DNA from: Actinostola sp. cb2023
Lineage: Eukaryota; Cnidaria; Anthozoa; Actiniaria; Actinostolidae
Direction of reading: 5' to 3'
Length of the DNA stretch: 64,000 nt
Assembly (NCBI GenBank): GCA_033675265.1
Contig: JAUJYZ010000607.1
Span: forward strand, 372,001 to 436,000
Made by a program: the position numbers and the translations under genes. The notes under the pieces are model-generated. The model did not search any database. It was not told the DNA's origin and saw nothing but the letters and a program-made list of their open reading frames with translations. This document shows positions 62,601-64,000 of this stretch, one piece after another. Each line of letters opens with the position of its first letter. Within the stretch, counting starts at the first letter, position 1.

Positions 62601-63392
62601 GATGCTTGACTCACTCAGTTTTAATGCTTCAATTTCTTTGCGTTTTTAGTTCCAACTGCTCCTATAATCACCAGTCCATCTCTCTCGCCGTCCTTGGAAG
62701 TAACAAGCGGCAATACTTACTGTTCATCGGCGAGCTCAATTGGCGACTACTTGCGTTTGTCATTTGACAAGCTAGAAACAATTACCCATATTGCACTGCG
62801 AGGGGATTCCAAAGAGGGTTACGTCACTGCTTTTCGTGTCAGTTACTATACTGCCATACATCATAAATTTGCCGAATGGAAGAACAATACAATGGTAGGT
62901 TTAAACCTTAGAATACTAAATATGGGCTACCTGTGTAGAGTTTGACCCAATCTTCCCGCTGAAAAGCTATACACAGGTAGCCCAATATTGAATCTCCAAG
63001 ATTGTATTTGTTACTTTGTTAATATTTCACAAGTTCTCCGAAGAAATACAAGCAAAAAGGAACGAGATCTCAGCAAAGAAGCATCGTATCGACTTACGTA
63101 AAAAACGAGAACTTCGTGGATTTTATTTCTCGCTCAGTACTAGTCCCTCACCCTAAACACGCCCTAGATAAATTAGAAGTGCTTTCATAATAATGATATA
63201 ATCAGACCTTTTATCCTCTGTTTATATAAAAACAACTTATTTTGTATCGTTAGGAGTATGTTTCCAGAGCCAAATGGCACGTTACCATGCATGCTTTGTT
63301 GCCGCCCATACAAGCATACAAAGTGGAAATCAAACCTACGAATTGGCATCAAAAACTATGTATGAACGTAACACTCTACACAGTAAAGCAAG
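43205..63392 (+). CDS. gene C: secreted/surface mosaic protein (pentraxin, LamG, FReD, TLDc, F5/8C), 3' end outside window
   Basis: Sixteen exons join in one open frame: 43205-43234, 43312-43342, 45259-45481, 45989-46359, 53869-53935, 54181-54470, 54912-55181, 55678-55812, 56106-56567, 57989-58217, 59199-59590, 60165-60365, 60651-60881, 61170-61487, 62650-62894 and 63254-63392. That is 3634 bases, about 1211 residues, ending phase 1 at a GTATTC donor. Domain order by residue: signal peptide 1-20, pentraxin 21-218, LamG-like 219-427, linker 428-472, fibrinogen-related 473-626, pentraxin 627-833, LamG first half 834-900, TLDc 901-1083, F5/8C 1084-1211. All module borders are phase-1 introns, the classic state for shuffled extracellular modules. 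The folds are ligand- or carbohydrate-binding, so a recognition or adhesion role is inferred. No transmembrane segment is visible, but the C-terminus is missing. A 4.9-kb LINE sits in the fourth intron. Confidence 0.82.
44535..44745. repeat. (GGAT)n microsatellite
   Basis: Tetranucleotide run GGAT with a GATA segment at about 44652-44680. The minus-strand Ile/His/Pro/Ser frames are repeat artefacts. Confidence 0.95.
45160..45250. repeat. ATTT/ATTC low-complexity tract
   Basis: TTATTTATTTCATTTATTCATTC-like low-complexity DNA, merging into the pyrimidine tract of the exon 3 acceptor. Confidence 0.8.
45259..46359 (+). CDS. gene C exons 3-4: first pentraxin domain
   Basis: Exon 45259-45481 encodes [12 protein letters not shown], then FTICFWMNT, the pentraxin strand with its conserved Cys. 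Exon 45989-46359 has [19 protein letters not shown], matching the pentraxin C-x-TW...LFVNG motif with the partner Cys. It continues [32 protein letters not shown] and [10 protein letters not shown], the usual closing strands. The internal intron is phase 2 and the outer ones phase 1, the same as the second pentraxin unit. Pentraxin domains are Ca-dependent lectin-like jellyrolls; metal ligands were not verified residue by residue. A MITE occupies the internal intron. The donor could also be six bases further on, at 46366, leaving the phase unchanged. Confidence 0.88.
45511..45800. mobile_element. MITE with long terminal inverted repeats
   Basis: The left arm starts TATATACACTCGATTGCAG and continues through AAACGTTGTAGTGTACATTTA. 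The right arm ends CTGCAAACGAGTGTATATA preceded by ATGTATACTACAACGTTT. The arms match over about 80 bases with small gaps, including an ATCTAATGAGATGCAAA block. The TA ends suggest a TA target, as in Tc1/mariner-type elements (inference). The core has no coding capacity. Confidence 0.75.
46776..46786 (+). repeat. left target-site duplication of the LINE
   Basis: AACTTAAATAC here is repeated exactly at 51707-51717, bracketing the LINE. Confidence 0.85.
46787..46811. repeat. TGGGAC hexamer repeat at LINE 5' end
   Basis: About four tandem TGGGAC units begin immediately after the left TSD, so they belong to the element's 5' end. Confidence 0.8.
46875..47813 (+). CDS. LINE ORF1 protein (RNA-binding, coiled coil)
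   Basis: The intact 312-residue frame begins at ATG 46875 ([10 protein letters not shown]); an upstream GTG extends the frame but has no support as a start. A basic/Ser-Thr-rich head leads into a long heptad-like coiled coil (roughly residues 60-180, rich in Leu/Glu/Lys). [16 protein letters not shown] and [20 protein letters not shown] follow, matching the L1 ORF1p RNA-recognition and C-terminal parts. In the L1 family this protein trimerises and coats element RNA as a chaperone. It lies 263 bases upstream of ORF2. It is undamaged, unlike ORF2. Confidence 0.88.
   Translation: MASLISNKIGKRNRNRSSTSSTGSTSQTPEQKKARNAVDELEEQSNSDDEILTAVNMAEGVNDKLDEILSKLAKLDVIQESVKKIEVSLTQLEERTATLEVFEASASKDIEDLKQSATFLGDHFDTSLKALQNQLDESNVKTEELQKEFKAKIKEYDESSEKLKMKDLYLEAYSRRENIKFLNIDEEEDEDVEGRIREFMRDQLRYSYHDMVEIQRIHRNGKRVGSKPRPILARFLRSKDCEKILSLGYRLKDTNYQMFTDLPYELVVKRKSQMSTFKKARAKKIPASFSKSEPDKLFIRGKLWPVGQELII
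48077..51500 (+). pseudogene. LINE ORF2, endonuclease-reverse transcriptase, broken
   Basis: It starts at ATG 48077. The endonuclease part shows [20 protein letters not shown] and, after a break, STDHSA, the expected catalytic motifs. The reverse transcriptase shows ADFEKAFD (about 49930), [10 protein letters not shown] (about 50100) and LFADDT (about 50230), so the catalytic Asp residues remain. A C-x2-C...H-x4-C motif (about 51141-51194) lies near the C-terminus, ending at the 51498 stop. Lesions: an in-frame TAA at 48695, a frameshift at about 49050, breaks after about 50340, near 50755-50780 and between about 50800 and 50930. The product is therefore not made as one protein. Confidence 0.9.
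51667..51706. repeat. A-rich tail of the LINE
   Basis: AAATAAAAAAATAAAA-type tail directly before the right TSD; typical target-primed reverse-transcription end. Confidence 0.85.
51707..51717 (+). repeat. right target-site duplication of the LINE
   Basis: AACTTAAATAC, identical to 46776-46786. Confidence 0.85.
52108..52410. repeat. dispersed tRNA-like repeat, copy 1
   Basis: It has two parts in the same order as copy 2 (53330-53610). A minus-strand B-box-like GGATCGATACTCG lies at about 52108-52123, and a conserved block GGGGCAG...GACTGTTCCCTCCC...TCCTATACGTAACA at 52274-52405. The intervening DNA is diverged. A Pol III-derived SINE family is the likely source, but that is inference. Confidence 0.5.
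52471..52503 (-). repeat. tRNA T-arm-like fragment (SINE remnant)
   Basis: On the minus strand it reads GCGGGTTCGAGTCCCAATCC, a near-perfect Pol III B box with a T stem. No acceptor stem or anticodon arm could be folded around it, so this is not a tRNA gene. Confidence 0.5.
53330..53610. repeat. dispersed tRNA-like repeat, copy 2
   Basis: A minus-strand GGGATCGATTCCTC lies at about 53339-53352. An A-box-like TAGCCTAGTGGT on the + strand is at 53468-53479. The conserved block GGGGCAGTTATTTAG...GACTGTTCCCTCCC...TCCTATACGTAACA is at 53482-53601. Confidence 0.5.
53869..55181 (+). CDS. gene C exons 5-7: LamG-like (concanavalin A-like) domain
   Basis: Exons 53869-53935 (phase 1 to 2), 54181-54470 (2 to 1) and 54912-55181 (1 to 1). 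The domain opens with [13 protein letters not shown], the common W-x-L-(D/N)-G start. It continues [15 protein letters not shown] and [15 protein letters not shown], then [20 protein letters not shown] with LYIDG, and closes with [20 protein letters not shown]. These are standard LamG strands (FTIAFW...W.H.A...LYIDG...G.L.....Y.RALS..EI). About 209 residues, a full-length domain. Unlike the flanking pentraxins it lacks the paired Cys. Confidence 0.85.
55315..55383. repeat. TTCG/TTCA low-complexity tract
   Basis: GTTCATTCGTTCGTTCATTC-like tetranucleotide run in the intron after exon 7. Confidence 0.8.
55678..55812 (+). CDS. gene C exon 8: linker
   Basis: A 135-base exon with phase-1 ends encodes [20 protein letters not shown] followed by a Pro/Thr-rich stretch and [12 protein letters not shown]. 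No domain recognised; one Cys. The symmetric phase means it can be skipped without a frameshift. Confidence 0.75.
56106..56567 (+). CDS. gene C exon 9: fibrinogen-related domain (short)
   Basis: A single 462-base exon, phase 1 to 1. The stretch [10 protein letters not shown], then [20 protein letters not shown] and [10 protein letters not shown], followed by [11 protein letters not shown], follows the fibrinogen C-terminal pattern (GGWTVFQRR...W.EYK.GFG....EFWLG...I......LR.EL.D..G). At about 154 residues it is shorter than the usual roughly 220, so the distal Ca-binding lobe is probably reduced or absent; [12 protein letters not shown] may be what remains of it. Fibrinogen-related domains commonly bind acetylated sugars or microbial surfaces; function here is inference. 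No internal stop. Confidence 0.75.
56578..57950. repeat. CCAGTCCACCCAGTCAC minisatellite in gene C intron 9
   Basis: Irregular tandem array of CCACCCAGTCAC, TCAGTACCCTAC and CAGTC elements filling almost the whole intron, interrupted at 57460-57542. The long Pro/Ser/His/Thr frames are artefacts; one of them only appears to extend exon 9. Confidence 0.92.
57460..57542 (+). mobile_element. 5'-truncated retroelement fragment with (ATTC)n tail inside minisatellite
   Basis: 83 unique bases interrupt the minisatellite, ending AAATAAAGTTCATTCATTC. TCACCCA lies on both sides (57453-57459, 57543-57549), but that heptamer is common in the minisatellite, so the duplication is weak evidence. Confidence 0.5.
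57989..59590 (+). CDS. gene C exons 10-11: second pentraxin domain
   Basis: Exon 57989-58217 (phase 1 to 2) encodes [16 protein letters not shown] and [20 protein letters not shown]. Exon 59199-59590 (2 to 1) encodes [20 protein letters not shown], the H-x-C-x-TW pentraxin signature, then [18 protein letters not shown] and [13 protein letters not shown]. The paired Cys are present (CLW and ICTTW). Exon structure is identical to the first pentraxin unit, so one probably arose from the other by duplication. The internal intron holds the 22-bp minisatellite. Confidence 0.88.
58270..59025. repeat. 22-bp minisatellite (ACTGCACGGACACAGCACGAAA)
   Basis: About 34 tandem copies with variants ATAGCACAGAAACTG, ACAGCACGGAAACTGG and GTACGG. 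Because 22 is not a multiple of 3, all three minus-strand frames give the same Cys/Val/Arg/Phe repeat; they are not genes. Confidence 0.95.
59879..60070. repeat. 16-bp minisatellite (GTGCGGTGATCGTGTC)
   Basis: About 12 copies, alternating CGTGCGG and CGTACGG variants, in the intron between the second pentraxin and the half LamG exon. Confidence 0.93.
60165..60365 (+). CDS. gene C exon 12: first half of a LamG-like domain
   Basis: Phase 1 to 1, 67 residues. [20 protein letters not shown] matches the W-x-L/F opening, and [13 protein letters not shown] matches the FTIAFW strand of the full LamG domain. The strands that should follow (W.H.A..., LYIDG) are missing: the next exon starts TLDc. I find no candidate exon in 60366-60650. 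The acceptor at 60163-60164 (GTAG) has a weak pyrimidine tract, so the start is less sure than the others. Confidence 0.65.
60651..61487 (+). CDS. gene C exons 13-14: TLDc domain
   Basis: Exon 60651-60881 encodes [37 protein letters not shown] and [20 protein letters not shown] followed by GMIDQSWGG. Exon 61170-61487 encodes [41 protein letters not shown] and [18 protein letters not shown]. These are the TLDc hallmarks (DGW...[12 protein letters not shown].......FGG..D.SW; AFLF.L.N; GP.FG..DL...; AGS..F..DEIEVF). About 183 residues, complete. TLDc is best known from cytosolic oxidation-resistance proteins (OXR1, NCOA7) and TBC1D24; here it sits downstream of a signal peptide and among extracellular modules. 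Both exons are phase 1 to 1. Confidence 0.88.
61504..62530. repeat. 109-bp dimeric minisatellite (65 + 44 bp) in gene C intron 14
   Basis: A 65-bp unit (AACCACGTGTTGAGCCACGC to AAAGTATTGATTATT) alternates with a 44-bp unit (AACTTCGTGTTGAGCCACGC to TATTGAATATT). The long unit begins at 62064, 62173, 62282 and 62391, exactly 109 apart. Earlier units (61504-61850) are less regular. Each long unit carries a CACGTG palindrome. Confidence 0.92.
62650..63392 (+). CDS. gene C exons 15-16: F5/8 type C (discoidin) domain
   Basis: Exon 62650-62894 (phase 1 to 0) encodes [37 protein letters not shown] and FAEWKNNTM. Exon 63254-63392 (0 to 1) encodes [35 protein letters not shown]. This matches the F5/8C pattern (YLQ.DFG....ITGI...G.....V..Y.VSYS...W... 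/ ...L..P..AR.VRI.P..W....LRVELYG). About 128 residues, complete or nearly so. These domains bind phospholipid or carbohydrate. The last 13 codons and the splice donor lie within the first copy of the 44-bp tandem repeat. Confidence 0.85.
62920..62988. mobile_element. small inverted repeat GGGCTACCTGTGTA
   Basis: 62924-62937 and 62970-62983 are exact 14-bp reverse complements, extended outward by ATAT-rich ends. MITE-like hairpin in intron 15. Confidence 0.5.
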
Positions 63393-64000
63393 GTATTCAC
63401 TATGTATGAACGTAACACTCTACACAGTAAAGCAAGGTATTCACTATATATGAACGTAACACTCTACACAGTAAAGCAAGGTATTCACTATGTATGAACG
63501 TAACACTCTACACAGTAAAACAAGGTATTCACTATGTATGAACGTAACACTGTACACAGTAAAGCAAGGTATTCACTATGTATGAACGTAACACTCTACA
63601 CAGTAAAGCAAGGTATTCACTATGTATGAACGTAACACTCTACACAGTAAAGCAAGGTATTCACTATGTATATATGAACGTAACACTCTACACAGTAAAA
63701 CAAGGTATTCACTATGTATGACCGTAACACTGTACACAGTAAAGCAAGGTATTCACTATGTATGAACATAACACTCTACACAGTAAAGCAAGGTATTCAC
63801 TATGTATGAACGTAACACTCTACACAGTAAAGCAAGGTATTCACTATGTATGAACGTAACACTCTACACAGTAAAACAAGGTATTCACTATGTATGAACG
63901 TAACACTCTACACAGTAAAGCAAGGTATTCACTATATATGAACGTAACACTGTACACAGTAAAGTAAGGTATTCACTATGTATGAACGTAACACTCTACA
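63354..64000. repeat. 44-bp minisatellite made from an exon end and its splice donor
   Basis: About 14.6 copies of a 44-bp unit reading TATGAACGTAACACTCTACA, CAGTAAAGCAAGGTATTCAC, TATG run to the window edge. Copies differ by a few substitutions (AAACAAGG, CTGTACAC) and one 4-base insertion near 63668. The first copy overlaps exon 16 up to its donor at 63393. Confidence 0.95.

Overview
The window is animal nuclear DNA. It has spliced genes with GT-AG introns, extracellular mosaic domains, an L1-like retrotransposon, MITE-like elements, abundant micro- and minisatellites and a very large satellite array. The domain mix (pentraxin/LamG, fibrinogen-related, an apparently extracellular TLDc, F5/8 type C) and the AT-rich, repeat-heavy introns suggest a marine invertebrate, perhaps a cnidarian, sponge or other non-vertebrate. 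The species cannot be fixed from the sequence alone. All recognisable genes lie on the + strand.

Layout. (1) 55-798: the last two exons of a small ankyrin-repeat gene (gene A). (2) About 1330-34838: a 33.5-kb tandem satellite of about 183-bp monomers, roughly 180 copies. Divergent monomers sit at both edges, the centre is homogenised, and a 12-monomer (about 2.2 kb) higher-order repeat is visible from about 18.8 to 25.4 kb. The 183-bp period is a multiple of three, so the array generates long open frames that I judge non-genic. (3) 36196-40415: a complete five-exon ankyrin gene (gene B, 124 residues), paralogous to gene A. Its introns hold a 61-bp perfect palindromic element with a 9-bp target-site duplication and a 1.1-kb CCACCAACC minisatellite. 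(4) 40416-43204: intergenic DNA with small inverted repeats and one possible alternative exon. (5) 43205 to the right edge: gene C, a large secreted or cell-surface mosaic protein (about 1211 residues visible, incomplete at the C-terminus). Its order is signal peptide, pentraxin, LamG-like, linker, fibrinogen-related, pentraxin, half LamG, TLDc, F5/8 type C. Every module is bounded by phase-1 introns.

The introns of gene C carry a 4.9-kb dead L1-like LINE with an 11-bp target-site duplication, a MITE, tRNA-like dispersed repeats and a different minisatellite in many of its larger introns. At the right edge a 44-bp tandem repeat is built from the 3' end of the F5/8C exon plus its own splice donor, so it multiplies candidate donors.

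Genes A and B are tandem paralogues separated by the satellite. Gene C looks like a recognition or adhesion molecule built from carbohydrate/ligand-binding folds. No functional link between A/B and C is visible beyond proximity.
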